Assembly (NCBI RefSeq): GCF_030519475.1
Contig: NZ_JAUMKD010000003.1
Span: 248,001-312,000, forward strand
Length of the DNA: 64,000 nt
Reading direction: 5' to 3'
Source: Micromonospora sp. C28SCA-DRY-2
Lineage (GTDB): Bacteria > Actinomycetota > Actinomycetes > Mycobacteriales > Micromonosporaceae
Part shown: positions 33,158-42,398 of the stretch, piece after piece
Layout: the number at the start of each line of letters is the position of its first letter
Numbering within the stretch: the first letter of the stretch is position 1
Translations under genes and position numbers: made by a program
The notes under the pieces: model-generated
Databases searched by the model: none
Told to the model about the DNA's origin: nothing
The model's input: the letters and a program-made list of their open reading frames with translations, nothing else

Positions 33158-36100
33158 AGCACCCCCTCCTCGAAGGTCGCCCCGGCCTGGTCGAGCCGCG
33201 CCGCGACCACCCGGGCCTGCCCGGCCACCGACGGCGCGCTCAACACCTCCCGCAGCGACATCTGCACGCCGAACCGCTGCCGGATCAGCTGGACCAGCCG
33301 GGTGGCGAGCAGGCTGTCCCCGCCCGCGGTGAAGAAACTGGTGTCCCGGTCGACCACCGGGAGGTCGAGCAGGCCGCGCCAGAGCCCGGCCACCCCCTCC
33401 TCGGTCGGCCCGCGCGGTGGTTCCGCGACCGCCACGCCGGCCGCGCCGGCCAGCGCGGCGCCGACGGCGGCGCGGTCGACCTTGCCGTTCGGGCTCAACG
33501 GCAGCCGGGGCAGCACCTCCAGCTGCCGGGGCACCATGTAGTCGGGCAGCCGGGCGGCCAGGTGGGCGCGCAGGTCGTCCGGGTCCACCGGGGCGGCGGT
33601 GGTCACCGCGGCGGCGAGCCGGCGGGTGCGCTCCCCCACCGCGCAGGCGACCGCGGCGGTCACCGCGGGGTGGCCCTCCAGCGCGGTCTCGATCTCGCCC
33701 AGCTCGATCCGGTGGCCGCGCACCTTCACCTGGTGGTCGACCCGGCCGAGGAACTCCAGCGTCCCGTCCGGCCAGTACCGGCCCAGGTCGCCGGTGCGGT
33801 ACCAGCGCCCGCCGGCGTACTCGACGAACCGGGCGGCGGTGCGCTCGGGGTCGCCGTGGTAGCCGAGCGCCACCCCGGCGCCGCCGATCCACAGCTCGCC
33901 GGGCACCCAGTCCGGCCGGTCGCCGCCGTGCCCGTCGACCACCCGGTAGCACTGGTTGCGCAGCGGGAAGCCGTACGGGATGGAGGTCCAGCTCGCCGGC
34001 ACCTCGGTCACCTCGAAGGCGTTGGACCAGATCGCCGCCTCGGTGGCGCCGCCGAGCGCGACCAGCCGGCACCGGCCGGCACCGGCCGCGGCGAGCCGCC
34101 CGGGCAGGTCCAGCCCGACCCAGTCGCCGGAGACCAGGGCCAGCCGCAGCGCCGCCGGCAGCTCGCCACCGGCCTCGGTGAGCAGCATGTCCAGCAGGGC
34201 CGGCACGCTGTTCCACAGGGTGACCCGGTGGGTCCGGGCCAGCCGCAGCCAGGCGGCCGGGTCGCGCCGCTCGTCCTCGGCCGGCAGCACCACGGTGCCG
34301 CCGGCGGCGAGCAGCCCGAAGATGTCGTACACCGACAGGTCGAAGTCGAGCGCGGAGACGGCCAGCACCCGGTCGGCGGGGCCGACGCCGTAGCGCTGGT
34401 TGACGTCCTCGACGGTGTTGACAGCGCTGGCGTGGGAGATCACCACGCCCTTCGGCGCGCCCGTGGAGCCGGAGGTGTAGATGACGTACGCCGGCTGGTC
34501 GGGCGGCACGGTCACCGGCTCGGCCGGGGCGTGGTCGCCGGCCCGGTCGAGGAACGCCGCGTCGAGCACGGCGCGGGCGCCGCTGTCGGCGACGATCCGG
34601 GCCCGGCGCAGCGCGGGGTGGTCCATCCCGACCGGCACGTACGCCGCGCCGGCGGCCAGCACGCCGAGCGCCGCGACCACCTGCCCGGGGCCCTTGGGCA
34701 GGGTGACCGCCACCCGGTCGCCGGGACGCACCCCGGCGGCGCGCAGCGCGGCGGCGACCCGCCCGGCCCGGTCGGCCAGCTCGCCGTAGCCGAGCACGCC
34801 GTCGTGGCCCCAGGCCAGCGCTGGCGCGTTGGGCCGGGCCGCGGCGGCGGCGAGGAAGCCCTCGTGCAGCAGCCGGCCGGAGCGCGGGCCGGCGGTGTCG
34901 TTGACCCGTCGGCGCACCGCCGCCTGCGCGTCCGGCAGTGGCACCCGGGCCGGGGCGTCCCAGTCGGCCGCCCCGGCCAGCCGGACCAGCAGGTCCCGGT
35001 ACGCGGCGAACATCGCGTCCAGCACGCCGGGGCAGAACGCCTCGTCGACGGCGTCCCAGTTGAGCAGCAGCCCGCCGTCGTGCTCGGTGACCTGGTGATC
35101 GAGCAGCACCTGCGGGGTCTGGGACAGCCCGGTGCGGTACTCGCCGAACGGGGTGCGCAGGTCGAAGCGGTGCTCGGTGGCGTCCCGGACGCCGAGCGTG
35201 CTGGTGAACACCACCGGCATCAGCACCTCGGGCGCGCCGGTGCGGCGGGCCAGCTCGCGCAGCACGGAGATGCCCGAGTAGGCGCTGTGCTCCATGTCGG
35301 ACCAGACCTGCCGCTGCAACCGGCGGGCCGCCGCGGCGAAGCTCTCCCCCGGTTCCGGCCGGTCGGCCACCAGCAGCAGCGAGGTGAAGTCGCCGACCAC
35401 CCGGTGGATGTCCGGGTGCACCTCGGGACGGTCGAAGAGGGTGAAGTTCAGGGTGAACTCCTCCGCGGCGCTCCAGGCCCGCAGCACGGCGGCGAAGGCG
35501 GTGGCGACCACTGTGGAGCCGGTGACGCCGTGCCGCGCGGCCCGGTCGGTCAGCCGCCGCCAGTCGGTCGCGTCGAGGCGGCACTCCCGGCGGCTGAACC
35601 GGTGTCCGGAGAGCTGGGCCGGGTCCCGGGCCAGCGGCAGCTGCGGCGCGGGGGGCAGCTCGTCGATCCGCTTGAGCCAGTGGTCCCGGGCCGCCGCCCG
35701 GCGGGCCGGGTCGACCGGGTCGGCGAGCAGCACGTCGCGGAAGGAGAGCCCGATCGGCGGCAGGACCGCCTCCGGGTCGGTGTAGAGCCGGGACAGCTCG
35801 GCGAAGAGGATCATGATGCTGAGCGCGTCCAGCACCGCGAAGTCGAGGCTCACCCCGAGCCGGGTGACGCCGTCGGCGGAGCGGACCGCCCGCAGGTCGA
35901 ACAGCGGCCACGTGTCGGTGGCGAAGACGTGGTGGGACATCTCCGCGCGCATCGCGGCGACCGGTGGCTCCGGGTCCGCCCCGGCGTCGGTCACCCGGAT
36001 CCGCACCGGCGGCACCTCGGGCAGCACGCGCTGCCGGCCGTCGTCGTCGAAGACCGCCCGGAGCATCCCGTGCCGGGCCACCAGCCGGTTCCAGGCCGCC

Positions 36101-39100
36101 TCCAGCCGGTCGAGGTCGACGTCGCGGCCCTCGAACTCCCAGTACCAGTGCGAGCCGACCCCGCCGAGGGTGAACTCCGGCCGCCGCCCCAGCCAGTACG
36201 CGCGCTGCACCTCGGTGGCGCCGAACGGCTCGTGCCGGTGCTCCTCGTCCGCCCGGATCGCCACCCCGATGGCGGGCGCCGGCCGGCCGGGGCTGAGGTG
36301 CCGGGCGAACTCCGCCAGCGTGGGCGTCGCGAAGAGCTGGGTCAGGCTGGCGTCGGCGTACCCGGCCTGGCGCAGCGCGGCGATCACGCGGGTGGCGAGC
36401 AGGCTGTTGCCGCCGAGGGTGAAGAAGCTGTCGGCGCGGCCGACGGCCGGGTTCTCCAGCAGCTGCGACCAGATCGCGGCCACCCGCGTCTCGGTCTCGC
36501 CACGCGGCGGCTCCGTCTCCTGCCGGCCGGGCCGGCCGGCCAGCAGGCCGGCGATCGCCGACCGGTCCACCTTCCCGTTGGCGTTCAGCGGCAACGCGGT
36601 CAGCAGGTCGACCTGCCGGGGCACCATGTGCTCGGGCAGCCGCCGGCGCAGGTGCGCCACCAGGTCGTCCACCGCCGGCTCGGCGTCCGCCGGCACCACC
36701 GCCAGGGCGAGCCGGCGCGGCTCGCTGAGCACCAGCGCGACCGCCCGGCCCACTCCCGGATACGACCGTGCCGCCGCCTCCACCTCGCCCAGGTCGATCC
36801 GCTGGCCGAGCAGCTTCACCTGGAAGTCGGTCCGGCCGAGCAGCTCCAGCGTGCCGTCCGGGTGGTAGCGGCACAGGTCGCCGGTGCGGTACCAGCGCCG
36901 GCCGTCGTGCTCGACGAAGCGCTCGGCGGTGCGGGCCGGGTCGCCCCGGTAGCCGCGGCCGACCCCGACGCCGCCGAGCCACAGCTCGCCGGGCACCCAG
37001 TCCGGGCAGTCCCGGCCCCGCGCGTCGACCACCCGCACCTGCTGGTTGCGCAGCGGCGCGCCGTACGGCACCGAGCGCCAGTGCGCGGGCACCTCGGTCA
37101 CCTCGTGCCAGGTGGAGTGGATGCCGACCTCGGTCGCCCCGCCGAGCGCCACCAGCCGGCAGCCCGGGGCGTGGACGGTGAGCCGGTCGCGCAGGTCCAG
37201 GCCCACCCAGTCGCCGCCCAGCAGGGCGAGCCGCAGGCTGCGCAGCTGGCCGGGCCGGGCGGTGGTGAGCAGCATGTCGAGCAGGGCGGGCACCCCGGTC
37301 CAGACGGTGACCCCGTGCCGGTCGACCAGCTCGGCCCAGCACTGGGCGTCCCGGCGGGCCTCCTCCGGCGGCAGCACCAGGGCGCCGCCGGCCGACAGGT
37401 AGGCGAAGAGTTCGTACACCGACCAGTCGTGCTCCAGCGAGGTGACCGCGAAGCCCCGGTCGTCCGCGCCGACCCACCAGCGGTCGCCGATGTCCTCGAT
37501 GGTGTTGGCCGCGGCCCGGTGGCTCATCTCGACGCCCTTGGGGGTGCCGGTGGAGCCGGACGTGTAGATGACGTACGCCAGGTCCTCCGGGTCGACCTCG
37601 ACGGCGGGCGACAGCGGCGCCGCGGTGGCCGCCTCCTCGACGGTCAGCGCCTCGGTCCCGGCCGGCCAGGCCAGCGCGGCCCGGGTGGCCGCGTCGGTGA
37701 GCGCCAGCCGGACCCCGGCGTCGGCGTGGATGGCGGCGCGCCGCTCGGCCGGTTGGCCGACGCCGACCGGGACGAACGCGCCCCCGGCGCGCAGGACGCC
37801 GAGCACCGCGGCCACCTGGTCCGGCCCGCGCGGCAGGGTCACCGCCACCGGGTCGCCGGGCCGGCAGCCCCGCGCCGCCAGCAGGCCGGCGATCCGGTCG
37901 GCCCGCTCGGCCAGCGCCCGGTAGCCGACCGTGCTGCCGTCGCCGGCGACCAGCGCGACCCGGTCGGGGTGCTCGGCGGCGTGCCGGTAGAACGGCTCGT
38001 GCAGCCGGCGCTCCCGTTCCGGGCCGGCGGTGCGGTTCACCGCCGCCCGGCGCGCCGCCTGGTCGGCGGGGAGCAGGTTGGGCGTCGGCGCCGACCAGTC
38101 CCGCTCGGTGGCCAGCCAGTCGAGCAGCCGCAGGTACGCGTCGAACATCGCGTCCAGCACGCCGTCGCAGAACAGCTCGTCGACCGCGTCCCAGTTGAGC
38201 AGCAGCCCCCCGGCGTGCTCGGTGACCTGGTGGTCGAGCACCACCTGGGGAGCCTGCGAGATGTTCCAGCCGAGGGTGCCGAAGTGCTCGGTCACCTTGC
38301 GGCTGAACAGCTCGCCGAGCCCGAGCGCGCTGGTGAAGACCACCGGCGCGAGGGTCTGCGCGGCGCCGTCCCGCCGGGCCAGGTCGCGCAGCACCTCCAG
38401 CCCCGAGTACGCGGAGTGCGCGGCGTCCGCGGTGAACCGGGCCTGGGTCCGCCGGACCAGGTCCAGGAAGGAGCCGCCCGGCGCGGTGTGCACGCCGAGG
38501 ATCAGCAGGTTGCTGAAGTCACCGACCAGCAGCCCCACGTCGGGGTGGATCGGCTCCCGGTCGAACAGCGGCACGTTGAGCAGGAAGTCCGGCTCCTCGC
38601 TCCAGCCGGCGAGCACCTCGCTGAACGCGGCCGCGAACACCATGGACAGGGTCACGCCCTGGTCCCGGGCCCGCTCGGCGAGCCGGCCCCAGCGGTCGGC
38701 GGAGAGCCAGTGGTGCCGGCGGGTGACCCGGTGCCGGGTCAGCTTCTCCGGCGCCACGGCCAGCGGCAGCCGGGGCGCCCGGGGCAGCCGCGGCAACCGG
38801 TCGGCCCAGTAGCGTTCGGCGTCCGCCCGGCCGGGCACCGGCCGGGCCCGGCGGTCGGCCAGGTAGCGCGGGTAGCTGTAGCCGATGGCGGGCAGCTCCG
38901 CGGCCGGGTCGGCGTAGAACGCGGCCAGGTCGTTGATGATGATCCGGAAGCTGAGCGCGTCCGCGACCAGCATGTCGATGTTCAGGTGCAGCCGGGTGCC
39001 CCCGTCCGGCAGCAGCGACACGCCGACGTCGAAGACCTCGCCGCCGGCCACGTCGAAACGCCGGTGCGACAGCGCGTCCCGGATCCGGGCCAGTTCGGCC

Positions 39101-39684
39101 GCCACCCGCGCCGGCGGCAGGTCCCGCAGGTCGTGGACGGTGGGGCCGGGCCAGCTCGGTTCGGGTTGGATCTGCTGGCGCCCGTCGCCGAGCACCCGGG
39201 CCCGCAGCATGCCGTGCCGGCGCAGCAGCGCCCGGGCGGCCACGTCCAGCCGGCCCGGATCGACCGCCGCCCCGTCCAGTTCGGCGTAGAAGTGGGTGGC
39301 CACCCCGCCCAGGGTCAGGTTCTCCGCCCGCCCCACCCAGTACGCGTGCTGCATGGTGGCCAGCGGGAAGGGCGCGCTCTCGTCCACCTCGACGTGAGCC
39401 GGGGCGGCCGGCTCGGCCGGGACGCCCTGCCGCTGCGCGACGAGGTCCTGCCACTGGGCGAAGGTGGGACGGGCGAACAGGTCGGCGAACTTCACGTCCA
39501 CCCCGGCGGCGCGCCACCGGGCGGCCAGCCGCATCACCTTCATCGAGTCCAGCCCGACGGCGATCAGGTCGCCGCCGGCCTCGTCCAGTGCGGTCTCCCC
39601 GCCCACGAGTTCGGCGATGTCGGCGCGCATCCGGTCGGCGGTCAGCGGCGTCCCGGTCGCGGGCAGGGTGCTGTGGCTGTCCAT
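33154..39684 (-). CDS. NRPS: ArCP-Cy-A-PCP-Cy-A-PCP
   Basis: A 2176-aa two-module synthetase. Residues 1-85 are a carrier with an aryl-carrier look (S47 in VGLDSMKVMRLAARW). Cy1 has D237xxxxD242xxS245. A1 (560-1045) reads EHDWSVYELF, TVWTGVP, LLGGDW and LGGATEVGIHS, giving a pocket code near DWYTLGLIH, which I do not recognise. PCP1 is S1094. Cy2 has D1281xxxxD1286xxS1289. A2 (1605-2070) reads DLSVYDIFG, TLWNSVP, VSGDW and ATEAAIWS, about DLYNVSLIW, cysteine. PCP2 is S2124. It should start on an acid loaded in trans and build two azoline rings before passing the chain to the 27953 protein. ATG 39684 is the first gene of the NRPS operon. Confidence 0.95.
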   Translation of the reverse strand: MDSHSTLPATGTPLTADRMRADIAELVGGETALDEAGGDLIAVGLDSMKVMRLAARWRAAGVDVKFADLFARPTFAQWQDLVAQRQGVPAEPAAPAHVEVDESAPFPLATMQHAYWVGRAENLTLGGVATHFYAELDGAAVDPGRLDVAARALLRRHGMLRARVLGDGRQQIQPEPSWPGPTVHDLRDLPPARVAAELARIRDALSHRRFDVAGGEVFDVGVSLLPDGGTRLHLNIDMLVADALSFRIIINDLAAFYADPAAELPAIGYSYPRYLADRRARPVPGRADAERYWADRLPRLPRAPRLPLAVAPEKLTRHRVTRRHHWLSADRWGRLAERARDQGVTLSMVFAAAFSEVLAGWSEEPDFLLNVPLFDREPIHPDVGLLVGDFSNLLILGVHTAPGGSFLDLVRRTQARFTADAAHSAYSGLEVLRDLARRDGAAQTLAPVVFTSALGLGELFSRKVTEHFGTLGWNISQAPQVVLDHQVTEHAGGLLLNWDAVDELFCDGVLDAMFDAYLRLLDWLATERDWSAPTPNLLPADQAARRAAVNRTAGPERERRLHEPFYRHAAEHPDRVALVAGDGSTVGYRALAERADRIAGLLAARGCRPGDPVAVTLPRGPDQVAAVLGVLRAGGAFVPVGVGQPAERRAAIHADAGVRLALTDAATRAALAWPAGTEALTVEEAATAAPLSPAVEVDPEDLAYVIYTSGSTGTPKGVEMSHRAAANTIEDIGDRWWVGADDRGFAVTSLEHDWSVYELFAYLSAGGALVLPPEEARRDAQCWAELVDRHGVTVWTGVPALLDMLLTTARPGQLRSLRLALLGGDWVGLDLRDRLTVHAPGCRLVALGGATEVGIHSTWHEVTEVPAHWRSVPYGAPLRNQQVRVVDARGRDCPDWVPGELWLGGVGVGRGYRGDPARTAERFVEHDGRRWYRTGDLCRYHPDGTLELLGRTDFQVKLLGQRIDLGEVEAAARSYPGVGRAVALVLSEPRRLALAVVPADAEPAVDDLVAHLRRRLPEHMVPRQVDLLTALPLNANGKVDRSAIAGLLAGRPGRQETEPPRGETETRVAAIWSQLLENPAVGRADSFFTLGGNSLLATRVIAALRQAGYADASLTQLFATPTLAEFARHLSPGRPAPAIGVAIRADEEHRHEPFGATEVQRAYWLGRRPEFTLGGVGSHWYWEFEGRDVDLDRLEAAWNRLVARHGMLRAVFDDDGRQRVLPEVPPVRIRVTDAGADPEPPVAAMRAEMSHHVFATDTWPLFDLRAVRSADGVTRLGVSLDFAVLDALSIMILFAELSRLYTDPEAVLPPIGLSFRDVLLADPVDPARRAAARDHWLKRIDELPPAPQLPLARDPAQLSGHRFSRRECRLDATDWRRLTDRAARHGVTGSTVVATAFAAVLRAWSAAEEFTLNFTLFDRPEVHPDIHRVVGDFTSLLLVADRPEPGESFAAAARRLQRQVWSDMEHSAYSGISVLRELARRTGAPEVLMPVVFTSTLGVRDATEHRFDLRTPFGEYRTGLSQTPQVLLDHQVTEHDGGLLLNWDAVDEAFCPGVLDAMFAAYRDLLVRLAGAADWDAPARVPLPDAQAAVRRRVNDTAGPRSGRLLHEGFLAAAAARPNAPALAWGHDGVLGYGELADRAGRVAAALRAAGVRPGDRVAVTLPKGPGQVVAALGVLAAGAAYVPVGMDHPALRRARIVADSGARAVLDAAFLDRAGDHAPAEPVTVPPDQPAYVIYTSGSTGAPKGVVISHASAVNTVEDVNQRYGVGPADRVLAVSALDFDLSVYDIFGLLAAGGTVVLPAEDERRDPAAWLRLARTHRVTLWNSVPALLDMLLTEAGGELPAALRLALVSGDWVGLDLPGRLAAAGAGRCRLVALGGATEAAIWSNAFEVTEVPASWTSIPYGFPLRNQCYRVVDGHGGDRPDWVPGELWIGGAGVALGYHGDPERTAARFVEYAGGRWYRTGDLGRYWPDGTLEFLGRVDHQVKVRGHRIELGEIETALEGHPAVTAAVACAVGERTRRLAAAVTTAAPVDPDDLRAHLAARLPDYMVPRQLEVLPRLPLSPNGKVDRAAVGAALAGAAGVAVAEPPRGPTEEGVAGLWRGLLDLPVVDRDTSFFTAGGDSLLATRLVQLIRQRFGVQMSLREVLSAPSVAGQARVVAARLDQAGATFEEGVL

Positions 39685-39737
39685 CGGTCTCCCCGGGGTG
39701 GAGGGGTCGGGCGGGGTGCGGGACGGGGTGGCGCGGG

Positions 39738-40733
39738 TCAGGCGCTGCTCTCCGCCCGCTGGCGCAGGTGCTCGGCCACGGCGAGCCACTCCTCGGCGAT
39801 CGCGCAGGCCAGGTCGGCGATGGCGTACGCGCAGTGCGGCGCGATCGAGTGCACGACCGTCTCCCACCCGTCGGGCGAGGTGGCCCGCGCGTCGAGCCAC
39901 CGCAGGAGGCTACGTCCGCTGTCGGTGAACCGGACAGACGGATCACGGCGCAGGTTGCGCAGGATCGTCTCCCGGTCGCGCAGCGGGCCGCCCCGCACGC
40001 TCATCAGCCGGCGCAGTTCCCGCTCCGGGCTCGGCGGCTCCGGGCGGGGGCGGTTGCCGCGCTGGCGGGGTGGGATCGGGTCCTCGCCCCGGCGGATGCG
40101 TTCCCGCACGTCCCGCGCGGTGCCGGGCGAGATCCCGGCGCGCCGGGCCACCTCCCGCAGCGAGGCGTCGGGCCGCAGCGCGAACAGCTCCCCGGCGCGG
40201 CGGCGACCGTCGGCGCCGTTGACCGGGCGGACCCGGCCGTCGCGGCCGATCCGACTGTGCAACTGAGGCTGGTCCACAGTTGCACCCCGCCGGATGACGC
40301 CGACGGTCTTGGCGGAGAGGCCGGTCACGGCGGCGATCGCCCGGTCCGACCACTGTGGGTGGGACCGCAGGATACGGGCGGCCGCCGCCTCCCGGTCGGC
40401 CAGCGAGAGCGGTAGCCCGTGGGCGATGTTGGTCTCGACGGCGATCACGAAGGCGGCGTCCTCGCCGCCGTCGAAGAGCCGGCAGGCGATCTCCTCCTGG
40501 CCGCGCAGCACGGCCGCCCGGAGCCGGTGCATGCCGTCGATCACCCGCAGCGTCTGCCGGTGCACCAGGATCGGCGGCAGGTCGGCGTCGGAGTCGGCGA
40601 GCATCCGGACGTGCTGCACGTCCTCCCCGGAGAGCCGGGGCGAGTCCGCGGGCAGCAGCTTGCTGATCGGCAGCATGGTGACGGGGTGGTTCTCGGGCGA
40701 TGGGGACGGCTTCGGGATCCGGGGCGGCTGCAT
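39738..40733 (-). CDS. StrR/NovG-like ParB-domain transcriptional activator
   Basis: A 331-aa protein with an N-terminal ParB/Srx-like domain: LPISKLLPADSPRLSGED, ILVHRQTLRVIDGMHRL and NIAHGLPLSLADREA. Two helix-turn-helix segments follow (WSDRAIAAVTGLSAKTVG and LREVARRAGISPGTARDV). This is the layout of StrR, NovG and Bbr, pathway-specific activators of antibiotic clusters that bind GTTC-type inverted repeats. ATG 40733 follows GGAGG by about 11 nt. ATG 40790, behind GGGGGAG, would add 19 residues. It probably activates the divergent promoters at 16085-16304 and 40734-41081. The C-terminal AECALAD-like region is of unknown use. Confidence 0.9.
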   Translation of the reverse strand: MQPPRIPKPSPSPENHPVTMLPISKLLPADSPRLSGEDVQHVRMLADSDADLPPILVHRQTLRVIDGMHRLRAAVLRGQEEIACRLFDGGEDAAFVIAVETNIAHGLPLSLADREAAAARILRSHPQWSDRAIAAVTGLSAKTVGVIRRGATVDQPQLHSRIGRDGRVRPVNGADGRRRAGELFALRPDASLREVARRAGISPGTARDVRERIRRGEDPIPPRQRGNRPRPEPPSPERELRRLMSVRGGPLRDRETILRNLRRDPSVRFTDSGRSLLRWLDARATSPDGWETVVHSIAPHCAYAIADLACAIAEEWLAVAEHLRQRAESSA

Positions 40734-41081
40734 GGGTCGCTTGACCTCCGTCGCCGAAGACGTGCTGGGCATGAGCTGGTGTGCGGGCATCGACAAGGCA
40801 CTCCCCCGAGTTGTCTTGAATGCAACTTCGCCTGCGCTTTGTCCGGTCCGGTCGACCAATTCGATCCGCGAAATGACACAGTGCGCTCCGAAATGGACAG
40901 TTTGCTGCTCAGCCCCCTACCGCAACATGTCGTCACGGAGCGCGGACACAAAGCTATGAACGCGAAGCCGCCCGCGCAATCGGCATCGGGTTCCACATCG
41001 ACATCTGTTGGTTATCTGACGATGACGAAGGGTCACATTTTCGGCCGATGAGTTTTCTCGCCAGCGACCCGGCAGCCCACT
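40734..41081. promoter_or_regulatory. 348-bp divergent intergenic region, low GC
   Basis: No gene is visible between the regulator and the condensation protein. The stretch is distinctly AT-richer than the rest of the window (for example ttggttatctgacgatgacg), as expected for a promoter region. It contains the inverted repeat AGTTG-N9-CAACT at 40809-40827 and the symmetric GGTCGACC at 40850-40857. I could not assign -35/-10 boxes with confidence. Confidence 0.5.
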
Positions 41082-42398
41082 ATGTTGCTGCCCATGGCTC
41101 ATCGGGAGGCGCCGGCATCCATCGGACAACGTCTACTGTGGTTCCTGGAGCACTACCGCCCGGACACCGCGTCGCTGAACTGCCCAGTCGTGTGCAAGCT
41201 GCACGGACCGCTCGACGTCACCGAGCTCCAGGTGGCCCTGGGCCGGCTGACCCGGCGGCACGAGGCGCTGCGGACGACGCTGGTACGCCGGGGTCGGGAA
41301 CTCGTCCAACACATCCACGACGACCTGCCACCGCCGTTCGAGGTGGTGCCGCTGGCCGCCGAGCCCGACCGGCTCGACGCGGTGGTCGCCGAGGCCGTCG
41401 AGCGGGAGCTGCACACGCCGGTCGACGTCGGCCGCTACCCGCTGCGGGTCACCCTGTGGCGGCTCGGGCCGGACGAGCACATGCTCTGCCTCAACATGCA
41501 CCACCTGGTCTCCGACGCCTGGTCGTGCGGCATCGTGTTGCAGGACCTGATCCGGTTCCTGGAGGCCGGGCCGGACGGCGACCCGGGGCTGCCCCCGGTG
41601 CGGTGGCAGTACCCGGACTTCGCCCGGTGGCAGCACGAGCAGCTGACCAGCGGCGCGCTGAAGGTCCACCAGGACTACTGGATCCGGCAGCTGCGCGGCA
41701 TGAAGCTGGTCGAGCTGCCGCCGGCGGTGCCGGGCACCGACGGCGGCCGGCCCACCGGCATCGAGGTGGCCACGATCGACGCCGGCGTCTTCAACCGGCT
41801 CAAGGCGGTCGCCCGGGGCGAGCGGACCACGCCGTTCGCGGTGATGCTCTCGCTGTACTACCTGCTGCTGGCCCAGCGCACCGGGCAGACCGACATCTCG
41901 GTGGCGTCGCTGTTCGCGAACCGCTCGGTCAAGGGCGTCCAGACCACCGTCGGCTTCTTCGCGAACATGGTGGTGCTGCGCAACCAGGTCGACCCGAACG
42001 CCCCGTTCGTCGAGGTGGTCCGGCGGGTCCGGGGCACCGTCATCGACGGCTTCCTGCACGAGGGCATCCCCTACCAGATGCTGCCGCTGAACCTGCAGAA
42101 CACCTCCGGCCGGGTCGACGACGTGGTGTTCCAGATGCTGCTCACCCCGCCGCCGGGCACCAAGGTGCAGGCCCGTGGCGTGGAGTTCGAGCTGTACACG
42201 CCGGACTCGCTGGGCAGCCGGTTCGGCCTGGAGCTGGGCCTGATCCCGCAGCACACCGGCGCCTGCCAGGCGATGCTCTTCTACACCACCGACCGGTTCC
42301 AGCCGGCCTGGGCGGAGGAGTTCCTGGCGGACTACCTCACCCTGGCCCGGGCGGCGGCCGCCCGGCCCACCGAACCGCTCAGCCTGACCCGGGTGTGA
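41082..42398 (+). CDS. Stand-alone condensation-domain protein
   Basis: A 438-aa free-standing C domain, the usual domain length. The active-site motif is MHHLVSDAWSCG, so HHxxxDG reads HHxxxDA. The later VGFFANMVVLR matches core motif C4, but DFGWG is not obvious. Free C domains form amide or ester bonds between a carrier-bound acyl group and a free amine or alcohol, or recruit P450s when inactive (X-domain). It is coupled to a P450 gene by a GTGA overlap, so either role is plausible, and it could be the release catalyst for an NRPS with a dead TE. ATG 41082 or ATG 41094 may be the start, and neither has a clear ribosome-binding site. Confidence 0.85.
   Translation: MLLPMAHREAPASIGQRLLWFLEHYRPDTASLNCPVVCKLHGPLDVTELQVALGRLTRRHEALRTTLVRRGRELVQHIHDDLPPPFEVVPLAAEPDRLDAVVAEAVERELHTPVDVGRYPLRVTLWRLGPDEHMLCLNMHHLVSDAWSCGIVLQDLIRFLEAGPDGDPGLPPVRWQYPDFARWQHEQLTSGALKVHQDYWIRQLRGMKLVELPPAVPGTDGGRPTGIEVATIDAGVFNRLKAVARGERTTPFAVMLSLYYLLLAQRTGQTDISVASLFANRSVKGVQTTVGFFANMVVLRNQVDPNAPFVEVVRRVRGTVIDGFLHEGIPYQMLPLNLQNTSGRVDDVVFQMLLTPPPGTKVQARGVEFELYTPDSLGSRFGLELGLIPQHTGACQAMLFYTTDRFQPAWAEEFLADYLTLARAAAARPTEPLSLTRV

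Noticed and set aside
26816..33541. A 2241-codon open frame on the plus strand opposite the NRPS genes
   Set aside because: It is antisense to clear NRPS domains and low-complexity (Gly/Arg/Val/Pro-rich), with no domain signature. Such mirror frames are expected from strong third-position GC bias. The same holds for 33562-40266.
27953..39684. Siderophore cluster of the yersiniabactin or coelibactin type
   Set aside because: The NRPS architecture fits, but there is no salicylate synthase, no iron-uptake or export gene and no iron-box-like site seen, and many genes (PKS, carbamoyl, glycosyl) do not fit. It is kept only as an architectural parallel.
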